A stretch of 35,478 nt of DNA from Muribaculaceae bacterium (GCA_017391675.1 JAFOXR010000038.1:1-35478); one strand, 5' to 3'. Shown: positions 26,799 through 34,334, counted from the stretch's first letter. The notes: generated from the letters alone by a model not told the origin. Made by a program: numbers and translations.

Positions 26799-28889
26799 TT
26801 ACTTCATTTTCACCTTGTTACGGTCGGTCAATCCGTTATCAAAGCTTTCGTTGTTGAGGAATTTTCTGTCGTGTTTTCTTGCCTTTCCTATTGAGAAAGA
26901 ATAAGAAATGTTTAGACGCACCAGATTGCGCAGAGGCTTCCAGTCTTTGCGTTCAAGATATGAAAAATCGGCAATATTTCCACTAGTATAGTCATTGACT
27001 CCCAAGTAGCTGTACATTGCGCCAAAAGTCCAATTGCGATATTTGTATTGTGCATCTACTACCCATTGAGTGCTTCCATGTCTTATTAAGTCTCCTTCAT
27101 ATTCTTCGGTTGGTGTATTGTATGAAAATGAAGCATTAAAGTTTTTAAGCCTGAATGTAACCGAACCACCAACCCGCAGATAGTTTTCCCTTACTCGCTT
27201 GCTTGGTGTGTCGTAATGACTGGTAAGGCATTCAAAATAAGGGTCAAATTCAAGCCAAGAAACAGGATTCCATACTGCGCGAAGATAAACGGCATTCCGA
27301 AAAATGTCGCCTATATTTCGGGGTTGCAGATAAACATTCTCTCCTACAGAATAAAGAATAGAAGCGTAAGGTTTATGAAAATAGCGCGGACGAACAACAA
27401 GTTGAATATTGTTTCGACTGTTTGGTTTGAAATAAGCTATCACTAATTTCATTTGTCCGCTCCAGAAGTCTTTCAATCCGGCATTCCCGATAGAAAGGAA
27501 TCTTCTGTCAAGGTAAGTCGCACTTTCGGTCAATTGTCCCAAAGAAGGAATACCCGTATTAATCGTTGCCGTAGCTTGTATTGAAAAACCTTTCAAAGCA
27601 CTAGGCCACCAGTCGTAGTACATATTGAAATAAGGTTGTATGTTGGTGGTTTCCTTAGTACCGTTATTGTTGTTTATAACATGGAAACCAATCATAGGAT
27701 ACAATGTAGAAATATTTTTTATTCTCCAAACAACGGCTGCATATAGTGTATTGGTATTTTTTACAGGCGTATATTCGATTCCGGCAGACTTCTGTTTAAG
27801 TCGCAAATGGGAATAAGAATCACCCAAGCTGAAATCACCACCCCACAAAGGAGATACGAAAGCCACATTGGCGACAAGAGAATGAGTGTTGTTTTTTATA
27901 GCCGAGCTATTGTCATAGTTCATGTCGTCAAAAGGAGCCGGTTGGTTGAGCCATATGCGGGAATCGGAAGTTGCATTGGCAAATGTATTCACCACATTGA
28001 AAGCTATATATTTCATATTGTTTATCCTGTAGCAATAATATAAGTCAGCAGAGAGACTTCGTGAAGAACTTTTCAGCGAAGTTTCACTTTCTCCGTAGAA
28101 AACTCCGTCGGTGGTTTCAATGGTAGATTTTGCAGGCTCGTTTTGAGAACCATTATCATAGATATACCCTATCTTGGCATTGAACAGGTGCTTTCCTTGG
28201 TATCGTTGGTAAGCTCCCGTGAATTTATGGTAATTACCGTTAGATTTATTGTCAGTCCCATTATAGCTGGTTTTCATGTCGCCATAATCATAGTATGAGT
28301 GTTTTCTGATATTATTAATATCTCTATAGTCACCCCAGTAGCCTATCTTCACTTGGTTAAGCGAATCTCTGTAGGTCAAGTCAGCTTGATTAGTACCAAA
28401 TCCCGTATTCACTGCATTGTTGGCGTTGAAATATCCAGAATAAAATCTATCGACTTTGCGCTTTACGATAACATTGGCTATCGGTCCCGATGAAAAAATG
28501 GAATATTGCGGAGGTGCAATCTGGTAATACTCCACATTTTTGATGTCGTCGGCCTTATAGGTGCGCAATTCCTGTCCGTCGGAAGGTATTCCGTTAATAA
28601 GAATAAACACTTGCTGTCTGTCCCACGAAACGAGTGATGTGCCATTGAGCGATGTGCTGAACATTGGGTGGGAGGATATGGCATCAAGCGCATTTGAGCC
28701 AAATTCACGGTCGGTTTTAGACAAGAATAGCAATTGATACTCTCCCTTGTTCACTATATAATTGCCTTGCGCCACTATTTCTTGAAGTTGCTTAGAATGC
28801 ATAAGGGTATCCGAACCCTCTTGTGAAAATGCGTTATTACAGATTAAAGACATGCTCAAGAACATGAAAATACAACTGTATGGTTTCAT
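26799..28889 (-). CDS. TonB-dependent-receptor-like outer membrane barrel
   Basis: The start is the ATG at 28887-28889, giving 696 residues with a signal peptide (MKPYSCIFMFLSMSLICNN, then AFSQ). A short segment after it (LMHSKQLQEIVAQGN) resembles a TonB box region. A plug domain follows (about 55-140), with VFILINGIPSDGQELRTYKADDIKNVEYYQ. The remainder is a large barrel rich in aromatic and Asn residues, with NLVRLNISYSFSIG near the end. The product ends with about 30 charged residues after the last strand. There is no carboxypeptidase-like N-terminal extension. Its place between maturase and exporter suggests that it carries the modified peptide, outward or inward, across the outer membrane. 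It has its own promoter at 28958-28988. Confidence 0.85.
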   Translation of the reverse strand: MKPYSCIFMFLSMSLICNNAFSQEGSDTLMHSKQLQEIVAQGNYIVNKGEYQLLFLSKTDREFGSNALDAISSHPMFSTSLNGTSLVSWDRQQVFILINGIPSDGQELRTYKADDIKNVEYYQIAPPQYSIFSSGPIANVIVKRKVDRFYSGYFNANNAVNTGFGTNQADLTYRDSLNQVKIGYWGDYRDINNIRKHSYYDYGDMKTSYNGTDNKSNGNYHKFTGAYQRYQGKHLFNAKIGYIYDNGSQNEPAKSTIETTDGVFYGESETSLKSSSRSLSADLYYCYRINNMKYIAFNVVNTFANATSDSRIWLNQPAPFDDMNYDNSSAIKNNTHSLVANVAFVSPLWGGDFSLGDSYSHLRLKQKSAGIEYTPVKNTNTLYAAVVWRIKNISTLYPMIGFHVINNNNGTKETTNIQPYFNMYYDWWPSALKGFSIQATATINTGIPSLGQLTESATYLDRRFLSIGNAGLKDFWSGQMKLVIAYFKPNSRNNIQLVVRPRYFHKPYASILYSVGENVYLQPRNIGDIFRNAVYLRAVWNPVSWLEFDPYFECLTSHYDTPSKRVRENYLRVGGSVTFRLKNFNASFSYNTPTEEYEGDLIRHGSTQWVVDAQYKYRNWTFGAMYSYLGVNDYTSGNIADFSYLERKDWKPLRNLVRLNISYSFSIGKARKHDRKFLNNESFDNGLTDRNKVKMK

Positions 28890-28957
28890 ATCAAAAAAGT
28901 TTATGTTTCTAATAAAAATAAAACTCTCAAGTATATGCATCGTCATAACACATACCC

Positions 28958-28988
28958 CAAATGTAGATAATAATTATAAGAAATTCAA
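28958..28988 (-). promoter_or_regulatory. Internal promoter ahead of the barrel and exporter genes
   Basis: On the minus strand TTG (28986-28988), a 20-base spacer and TACATTTG (28958-28965) match the consensus. It lies directly after the maturase stop codon and about 69 bases before the barrel ATG. It would let barrel and exporter be made independently of the precursor and maturase. Confidence 0.6.
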
Positions 28989-28989
28989 A

Positions 28990-30270
28990 TTAATAGTACT
29001 GATGAACTAAATAATTTATCAAATCTTTTTCAAAATCACTGTCTATCACATCATATTTACAATGTGTTTTGCCAAGGATATGGTCACGTGGGCATATTCC
29101 TACACATACGGGAAGTTTTTTGCAATCTAAGCATCGCTCATTTTCAAAAGTGCGTGATTGACATTTTATATCATAAGAATCATTCCATTCTATAATTCCA
29201 TTATCTTTTAATACTCCTTTGGCTTGCCTTTCATATAAATCGTTACATGCTGTGCATTTCACCACATTACCATTAAAATTTATAGCGTTGTAGTATTCTT
29301 TGCTTACATAACAAGGAATTGAGCCGGAGGGTATATCCCATCTTGACACTTTATAACCAGAAGCGTCAAACAAATCTATTATTTGCTGAATTGTAGATGT
29401 AAAATTCTTATCGGTATTTTCCTGCCATACCTTTTTAGGAGTAACTGTGATACATTCCCTGTTGTTATATTCGATAAATTCGTTCACCTCATCTACCATT
29501 TGCGGCGTCAGTGTCTTATGTGTATAATTTATCCTTAAAAACACCCTTATATCGGGATTCAGCGACAATATATTATTGATATTTTTTAGTACATGTTCAA
29601 ATGTGGATTCACAGCCCTTGGTGAATTTCACCTTATCATGAAATTTCTTTTCTCCGTCAAGAGTAATTTGAAATCGCTTGAATTTTAATTCCGTGAGAAG
29701 AGAAGCAACTTCAGGTGTAAGAAAATATCCGTTTGTGGTAGATCCGTTCATAAAAGGAACTCCCTTTTCTTCACACCGATTTATTGCGTATCGGCTTAAC
29801 GGCTCGATAACTTTCTTAAAGAACATGAACGGTTCACCGCCAAACCAGTCGAGATGCAGTGATTCTATTTCTTTCACATCTATCATATAGTCGATATGTC
29901 GTTTAAGAGCCTCCAGCGTGGTATCGCTCATCACGGTTGGTATATGGTCTTGAATACAGTACCAACAACTATAATTGCAATTTAGAGTGGGCAATACTAC
30001 CATAAAATAGTCTTTTCTATGAACTGCTTCATCATGTTTTTGGCGCACCAAGTCTATTTCATTGACATCGGCAGGAATGATAAACCCATTGTCCTTCATC
30101 TTGTCATACATAGTCTTCACATTCTTTTCAAGAAAAGTCAAATCCTCAGATAAACTTTCTATTTTCTTGCTAAGAGATGATGATAGACGGAAGAACGAAC
30201 CCGTAAGAGCATTATACCAATATCCATGAGTATCGGTATACAGAATATAATTATATCGACTGGTTTTCAT
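28990..30270 (-). CDS. Radical SAM/SPASM peptide maturase
   Basis: The radical SAM cluster motif C-x3-C-x2-C is present (Cys98, Cys102, Cys105; PTLNCNYSCWYC). The SAM-binding LDWFGGEP and the conserved FQITLDGEKKFHD follow. The C-terminal SPASM region holds many cysteines for auxiliary iron-sulfur clusters: CYVSKEYYNA, KCTACND, and CLDCKKLPVCVGICPRD through THCKYD. The N-terminal 80 residues (YWYNALTGSFFRLSSSLSKK, later NGFIIPADVNEIDLV) read like a PqqD-type recognition domain that could bind the leader; this is an inference. Length is 426 residues. It probably installs thioether or carbon-carbon links on the Cys-rich core encoded just upstream. It resembles maturases of the Bacteroidetes double-glycine radical SAM peptide class. 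Confidence 0.93.
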   Translation of the reverse strand: MKTSRYNYILYTDTHGYWYNALTGSFFRLSSSLSKKIESLSEDLTFLEKNVKTMYDKMKDNGFIIPADVNEIDLVRQKHDEAVHRKDYFMVVLPTLNCNYSCWYCIQDHIPTVMSDTTLEALKRHIDYMIDVKEIESLHLDWFGGEPFMFFKKVIEPLSRYAINRCEEKGVPFMNGSTTNGYFLTPEVASLLTELKFKRFQITLDGEKKFHDKVKFTKGCESTFEHVLKNINNILSLNPDIRVFLRINYTHKTLTPQMVDEVNEFIEYNNRECITVTPKKVWQENTDKNFTSTIQQIIDLFDASGYKVSRWDIPSGSIPCYVSKEYYNAINFNGNVVKCTACNDLYERQAKGVLKDNGIIEWNDSYDIKCQSRTFENERCLDCKKLPVCVGICPRDHILGKTHCKYDVIDSDFEKDLINYLVHQYY

Positions 30271-30287
30271 AATCTATTTGTTAAAAT

Positions 30288-30334
30288 AAAAACAAAGCGT
30301 TCTATGCTCCGTAATTTATGAAAGCATAGAACGC
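30288..30334 (-). terminator. Hairpin terminator between precursor and maturase genes
   Basis: A perfect 11-bp stem (30297-30307 with 30324-30334, GCGTTCTATGC against GCATAGAACGC) with a 16-base loop begins 8 bases after the precursor stop. On the minus strand it is followed by TTTGTTTTTATTTT. This is a good intrinsic terminator placed inside the operon. With partial read-through it would give much more precursor mRNA than maturase mRNA. Confidence 0.78.
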
Positions 30335-30341
30335 CTGAAAT

Positions 30342-30563
30342 TTAGATAGCTACACATGATAATTGTAAAATAGGTGGTTCCTCAATATCACTACCACAAC
30401 CTGTAACAGTGTTTGTGCATCCTTCTTGATCTGTTCCTGCACCACAGCCCCAAGCTGAATTTGTACAACTTTTTTGCGCATTGATTTCATAATCAGCTCC
30501 ACCTTTGATTTCCAAAGCTTCCATTTCAGCAAGTTCGCTTTCAAGAAAAAAATTCTCTTTCAT
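30342..30563 (-). CDS. RiPP precursor peptide with double-glycine leader and repeated CTNxxxGCG core
   Basis: The 73-residue peptide has a short acidic leader (residues 1-22; FLESELAEMEALEIKGG) ending in Gly21-Gly22, the cleavage signature for C39 exporters. The 51-residue core has five cysteines (33, 40, 49, 56, 70). It contains two copies of a 9-residue motif, CTNSAWGCG at 33-41 and CTNTVTGCG at 49-57, spaced 16 apart, then an acidic EEPP turn and a hydrophobic tail (ILQLSCVAI). There is no signal peptide. The neighbours are a radical SAM maturase downstream and a C39 exporter further on. The gene follows the DUF3244 gene by 52 bases, which contain a weak AT hairpin near 30591-30608. A strong hairpin follows the stop. 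The chemistry of the mature product is unknown. Confidence 0.85.
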   Translation of the reverse strand: MKENFFLESELAEMEALEIKGGADYEINAQKSCTNSAWGCGAGTDQEGCTNTVTGCGSDIEEPPILQLSCVAI

Positions 30564-30615
30564 ACATAAATAGTTTTTTGATTAATACTCATCTATATAA
30601 AAATAGATATGTTTT

Positions 30616-30978
30616 TCAGTCAATAGTAAATTCGCCAGAGGCAAGTGTATCGCCGATTTCTACTTCCAGAATATAATCGCCAGAGGGTTGTTCTCCAACA
30701 ACGAATTCGTGTGTTTTGCCCTCAATCTCACTTACCGATGTATATACAACAACACAGCTACTGTCGTAGATTGATACTACAACTCCGTGAGTTGCAACAT
30801 CGGTCGCAACGGTTAGCACTCCGTCCTCAATGGACGCACTCACTCCCACAACAAGTTCCTTGTCGTTTCCCATTCCATATCCGCCTGCTCCTGCGTCTTT
30901 TTTAGAAAGAGGAATGTCTTCTGCAAATAATGAAGAGCAGAAAAGGATAGAAACTAAGATTAGAATAAATTTCTTCAT
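30616..30978 (-). CDS. Small secreted DUF3244 protein
   Basis: The start is the ATG at 30976-30978, giving 120 residues with a signal peptide (MKKFILILVSILFCSSLFA) and the typical mature start EDIPLSKK. The remainder fits DUF3244, a small Ig-like secreted domain of Bacteroidales: VGVSASIEDGVLTVATDV, then VVVSIYDSSCVVVYTSV, then SGDYILEVEIGDTLASGEF. A glycine-rich stretch (DAGAGGYGMGND) precedes the domain. It is the first gene after the direct-repeat control region and directly precedes the precursor gene, so it is expressed with the precursor. Possible roles are binding the mature peptide outside the cell or self-protection. Both are guesses from position. Confidence 0.82.
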   Translation of the reverse strand: MKKFILILVSILFCSSLFAEDIPLSKKDAGAGGYGMGNDKELVVGVSASIEDGVLTVATDVATHGVVVSIYDSSCVVVYTSVSEIEGKTHEFVVGEQPSGDYILEVEIGDTLASGEFTID

Positions 30979-31009
30979 ATTCGTGTACATATAGAATTAC
31001 ACGACAAAA

Positions 31010-31017
31010 CAAAGAAA
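31010..31017 (-). promoter_or_regulatory. Weak -7 box candidate for the DUF3244/precursor genes
   Basis: On the minus strand TTTCTTTG differs from TAnnTTTG at one position and lies 31 bases before the DUF3244 ATG. No TTG lies at 19-21 bases spacing. A weak promoter next to repeated upstream sites suggests that an activator is needed. Confidence 0.35.
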
Positions 31018-31039
31018 TCAAAATTTTATCTGCAACTTT

Positions 31040-31092
31040 TTAAGTTGACAAAAAGTTGACATTTTTATTTTAAGGTTGACAGAAAGTTTACA
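31040..31092. promoter_or_regulatory. Four 11-bp direct repeats upstream of the RiPP genes (activator site array)
   Basis: On the plus strand the copies are TTAAGTTGACA (31040-31050), AAAAGTTGACA (31051-31061), TAAGGTTGACA (31071-31081) and GAAAGTTTACA (31082-31092). They form two head-to-tail pairs with an 11-base step inside each pair and a 20-base step between pairs, so all lie on about the same helix face. An inverted partial copy (TGCAACTT, 31031-31038) follows toward the promoter. The array ends about 20 bases from the candidate -7 box. The likely binder is the regulator encoded next door, but this is not shown. Confidence 0.75.
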
Positions 31093-31108
31093 TTATTCCC
31101 TAATTCGC

Positions 31109-32845
31109 TTATAATGAATAGATAAATTTATCAAATTCGCTTGACTCTCCTTCACACAAGAACATCTTTTTATAGAGTCTTTTTCTTGCTTGTGAGATAC
31201 TTGTCTTATCTTTATGGGTCAAGAACGCAATTTCAGAATTAGCGAATCGACATTTCAACAATAAGCAAATGTGATATTCGTGTTCAGTTAATTTACTGTT
31301 CAATTGTATCAATTTCAATTTGAAATTTACATGAACAGTATTTATTAAGTTGTCGAAGCTCTTCCATTCATCATTGGAAATGGGAACAGCTGTTTTATCT
31401 TTGCAATATTGCTTTAAGCGTTTGTATATATCAGAGTCTAGGATTTCCAGTGGAACAGTATATTTTTCTGCCTCAATATTTTTTGAATGTTCTTTAATTG
31501 TATTTCTGATTTGTTCACTCAACAGTTCTGCGGTAGTCTCATTTTGGAATAAGTTTGCACTGAAAAAATGAATATCCGATTCTAATTGTTTGATTTTTAT
31601 TAATTGTTGAGAAAGCTCTAATTTTTGCAGATTGTTAGCCGATAGTAAATTATTATTTTCCGCCAAAAGTTTTTTGTTTCTGCTTTTAAGATGTTTATAA
31701 ATGAAATATGTTATCATGACTAATGCAGAAACAATTATTACGAGGCTTAATACACTTATTATCAACGAGTCCTGCTTCTTTTCCAGAAGCAGATTCTTTT
31801 GTTCTTTAAGTTTGTAGTTATATATTGAGTTTTGATGAATCACAGCATCTGTGGAGGCATTATCATTAATAGAATCTATAAATTCTTTGTACTTTCTAGT
31901 ATATAAATACATATTTTCCTTATCTTCAAAATAGTCGGAAATATTAGCAAGTGCTTCATACGCATTTTTTTTACTATAAATCGATTTTGATTTAAGCAAC
32001 ATCAAAGAATAGTCTCTTGCCCTATCAAGTTTTTTTGTTTTCAGGTGAATATTTATAGCAGTCAACAAAACATAATCAGGAATAGATTCATTTGTTATAA
32101 GACTATCTATAATATTGTACTCAAACAAGGCAGCATCAAGATCATTCTTAGAAAGATAAAAATCTGTTGTAATTGTTCTTATTTCAATTTCTCTCCATTT
32201 ACTGCAAGAATCCAGTTTTTTAAAGACCGATAAAGCCAGTTTAAGATTTGGAATAACACTATCTTCCTCACACATATAAGAATGAGTATCTGCTAAGTTA
32301 CGATAGTTATACATAAGTGCAAGGGTGTCACCAGAGGCATGATTATACTTGATAGCGTCTTTGAAACGAGGTTTTGCCTGCTCAAACAGATAAAGATTCA
32401 ATAAAATCTGTCCCATTTGGCTGGAGATTTTGCCTTTGAGGCGTGCACAGGAATCGTCTAGACAATCGAGCGCGCTTTGCATATAGTCAAGTGCTTGCGG
32501 AGAATCTCCAAGCATACGAGCCACACGACCGGCATAGTAATATGCTTCGGCACGCACAGTATCGGTTCCGTGGTCCTTGAAATATTCCATTACCGACAGG
32601 GCAAGGCTGTCGCTTTCAAACGAAAGGTCGGCTTTGTCGCGGGTCTTTATGGTCAGCAGGTCATAGTAACGGCGGTTGTATTCACCACTGAGCGAAGCCA
32701 TGTCGATACTGTCCAGTACCTGCATAGCGCTATCGGCAAGGTTCTCCTCGGCAAGAGCATTCACCCTTGCCAGACGGACATCAACCGAGCGACCGCACCC
32801 AGCTAATATCAAAGCTACTAATATATACGAAACAACCTTATGCAT
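31109..32845 (-). CDS. Membrane-spanning TPR lipoprotein-like regulator with C-terminal helix-turn-helix
   Basis: The start is the ATG at 32843-32845, giving 578 residues that begin MHKVVSYILVALILAGC, a lipobox-like signal. Residues about 25-345 are TPR repeats (RAEAYYYAGRVARMLGDSPQ and similar). A membrane helix lies at about 358-382 (VLSLVIIVSALVMITYFIY), then a coiled coil (LLAENNNLLSANNLQKLELS). The C-terminal LTEHEYHICLLLKCRFANSE with SISQARKRLYKKM is helix-turn-helix-like. This is a known Bacteroidota layout: periplasmic sensing, DNA binding inside. The C-terminal two thirds are much more AT-rich than the N-terminal part. It lies directly upstream of the repeat array and RiPP genes, in the same direction, and is the likely local regulator. 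Confidence 0.82.
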   Translation of the reverse strand: MHKVVSYILVALILAGCGRSVDVRLARVNALAEENLADSAMQVLDSIDMASLSGEYNRRYYDLLTIKTRDKADLSFESDSLALSVMEYFKDHGTDTVRAEAYYYAGRVARMLGDSPQALDYMQSALDCLDDSCARLKGKISSQMGQILLNLYLFEQAKPRFKDAIKYNHASGDTLALMYNYRNLADTHSYMCEEDSVIPNLKLALSVFKKLDSCSKWREIEIRTITTDFYLSKNDLDAALFEYNIIDSLITNESIPDYVLLTAINIHLKTKKLDRARDYSLMLLKSKSIYSKKNAYEALANISDYFEDKENMYLYTRKYKEFIDSINDNASTDAVIHQNSIYNYKLKEQKNLLLEKKQDSLIISVLSLVIIVSALVMITYFIYKHLKSRNKKLLAENNNLLSANNLQKLELSQQLIKIKQLESDIHFFSANLFQNETTAELLSEQIRNTIKEHSKNIEAEKYTVPLEILDSDIYKRLKQYCKDKTAVPISNDEWKSFDNLINTVHVNFKLKLIQLNSKLTEHEYHICLLLKCRFANSEIAFLTHKDKTSISQARKRLYKKMFLCEGESSEFDKFIYSL

Positions 32846-32853
32846 TATACAAG

Positions 32854-32861
32854 CAAAGATA
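32854..32861 (-). promoter_or_regulatory. Promoter box of the TPR/HTH regulator
   Basis: On the minus strand TATCTTTG matches the consensus exactly and ends 8 bases before the ATG, so the mRNA leader is very short or absent. Possible TTG elements lie 16 or 22 bases further upstream. Confidence 0.6.
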
Positions 32862-32902
32862 CACATTTTGTAGCAATCAACTGCAATCCCGGCATAAAAC
32901 AA

Positions 32903-32931
32903 AAGTGGTCGGACAGAGAGCCCGACCACTT
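32903..32931 (-). terminator. Intrinsic terminator after gdhA
   Basis: A 10-bp stem (32903-32912 with 32922-32931, AAGTGGTCGG against CCGACCACTT) with a 9-base loop is followed on the minus strand by TTGTTTTATG. It separates gdhA from the regulator. Confidence 0.85.
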
Positions 32932-32964
32932 AAATATAATACTTTCAATAAATCTAGCGTACAA

Positions 32965-34299
32965 TTAAATGATACCTTGTGCCATCATTGCTTTTGCAAC
33001 CTTCATGAATCCTGCCACATTAGCACCCTTCACATAGTTTACAGTACCGTCTTCCTGAATACCATACTTCACGCATTGTTCATGAATATTCTTCATGATG
33101 CTTTGAAGTTTAGCATCAACTTCTTCGGCACTCCAAGAGATCTTTTCTGAATTCTGTGACATTTCAAGACCAGAAACTGATACACCGCCGGCATTAGCAG
33201 CCTTACCTGGAGCATATAGAATCTTAGCCGCCAAGAACTGATGCACTGCCTCTGGAGTAGATGGCATGTTCGCACCTTCGCTCACAGCGATTACGCCATT
33301 TTCCAATAGCATGCGAGCATCATCACCATCAAGCTCGTTCTGTGTAGCACTTGGCATAGCAATATCACACTTTACTTTCCATGGGCGTTCGCCGTCAAAG
33401 TATTCGCAACCATATTCTTCAGCAAATTCCTTGATACGGCCACGATAAATATTCTTCAACTTGAAGATATATTCCAATTGCTCTTCAGAGATTCCTTCTG
33501 GCACATAGATTGTACCGTTAGAGTCACTCATAGTAACAACTTTTGCTCCTAGTGACAAAAGTTTCTTCGCTGTATATGTAGCGACATTACCAGAACCAGA
33601 GATTGCAACTTTCTTGCCCTTGATATCTATACCGCGAGTCGCTAGCATGTTAAGCAAGAAATATACATTTCCGTATCCAGTAGCTTCAGGACGAACTAGT
33701 GAACCACCAAATTCAAGTCCCTTTCCAGTAAATGTACCTGTGTGCTCACGAGCCATCTTCTTGTACATACCAAACATATAGCCTACTTCGCGGCCACCAA
33801 CACCTATATCACCAGCTGGAACATCGGTATCAGGACCAATGTGACGCCATAGTTCTGCAAGGAATGCTTGACAGAAACGCATCACTTCCATATCGCTCTT
33901 GCCCTTAGGATTGAAGTCGGAACCACCTTTACCTCCACCCATAGGAAGAGTTGTAAGTGAGTTCTTGAATGTTTGCTCAAATGCCAAGAACTTCAAGATT
34001 GACTGATTTACTGATGAGTGAAAACGGATACCGCCTTTGTAAGGACCGATAGCATTATTATGTTGGATACGGTAACCCATATTATTCTGTACATTACCCT
34101 TATCATCTACCCAAGAAATTCTGAAAGAGAAAATTCTGTCCGGTATGCACAAACGCTCAATCAAATTATAGCGTTCAAATTCCGGGTGTTTGTTGTATTC
34201 ATCTTCAATAGTGGTAATTACTTCCTCTACTGCTTGCAAATACTCTGGTTCATTAGGGAACCTTCTTTTCAAATCACTTAAAACTTCTGATGCTTTCAT
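32965..34299 (-). CDS. gdhA: NADP-type glutamate dehydrogenase
   Basis: GdhA makes glutamate from 2-oxoglutarate and ammonium, a main route of nitrogen assimilation in Bacteroidales. The hexameric small-subunit form is complete at 444 residues. Landmarks include the glutamate-binding KGGIRFHSSVN, the catalytic Lys in TLPMGGGKGGSDFNP, the Asp in DTDVPAGDIGVGGREVGYM, and the nucleotide fold VAISGSGNVATYTAKKL. The segment VVTMSDSNGTIY resembles that of NADP-preferring enzymes, with a Ser rather than an acidic residue after the second strand; cofactor choice is an inference. It is monocistronic, with its own terminator and a long AT-rich promoter region containing a 20-bp palindrome. Confidence 0.96.
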   Translation of the reverse strand: MKASEVLSDLKRRFPNEPEYLQAVEEVITTIEDEYNKHPEFERYNLIERLCIPDRIFSFRISWVDDKGNVQNNMGYRIQHNNAIGPYKGGIRFHSSVNQSILKFLAFEQTFKNSLTTLPMGGGKGGSDFNPKGKSDMEVMRFCQAFLAELWRHIGPDTDVPAGDIGVGGREVGYMFGMYKKMAREHTGTFTGKGLEFGGSLVRPEATGYGNVYFLLNMLATRGIDIKGKKVAISGSGNVATYTAKKLLSLGAKVVTMSDSNGTIYVPEGISEEQLEYIFKLKNIYRGRIKEFAEEYGCEYFDGERPWKVKCDIAMPSATQNELDGDDARMLLENGVIAVSEGANMPSTPEAVHQFLAAKILYAPGKAANAGGVSVSGLEMSQNSEKISWSAEEVDAKLQSIMKNIHEQCVKYGIQEDGTVNYVKGANVAGFMKVAKAMMAQGII

Positions 34300-34334
34300 T
34301 GTGAATCTTTTTTACTTAAAAATTAATTATGGCA

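Noticed and set aside
30645-30905. 86-codon open frame on the plus strand opposite the DUF3244 gene
   Set aside because: It is a low-complexity Arg/Gln/Leu-rich shadow without a promoter or ribosome binding site, opposite a gene with a clear signal peptide and domain.
30616-30978. DUF3244 gene as a second RiPP precursor because of its GAGG segment
   Set aside because: It has a normal Sec signal peptide and a folded beta domain; the glycines come soon after the signal cleavage site and not in a helical leader.
31040-31092. TTGACA-like boxes read as sigma-70 -35 elements on the plus strand
   Set aside because: They face away from the RiPP genes, there are no matching -10 boxes, and Bacteroidota promoters do not use this element. 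The regular spacing fits regulator sites better.
31040-31092. Pho box (PhoB sites also repeat TGTCA with an 11-base step)
   Set aside because: The step is similar, but the second half of the repeat does not fit, and no phosphate gene is nearby.
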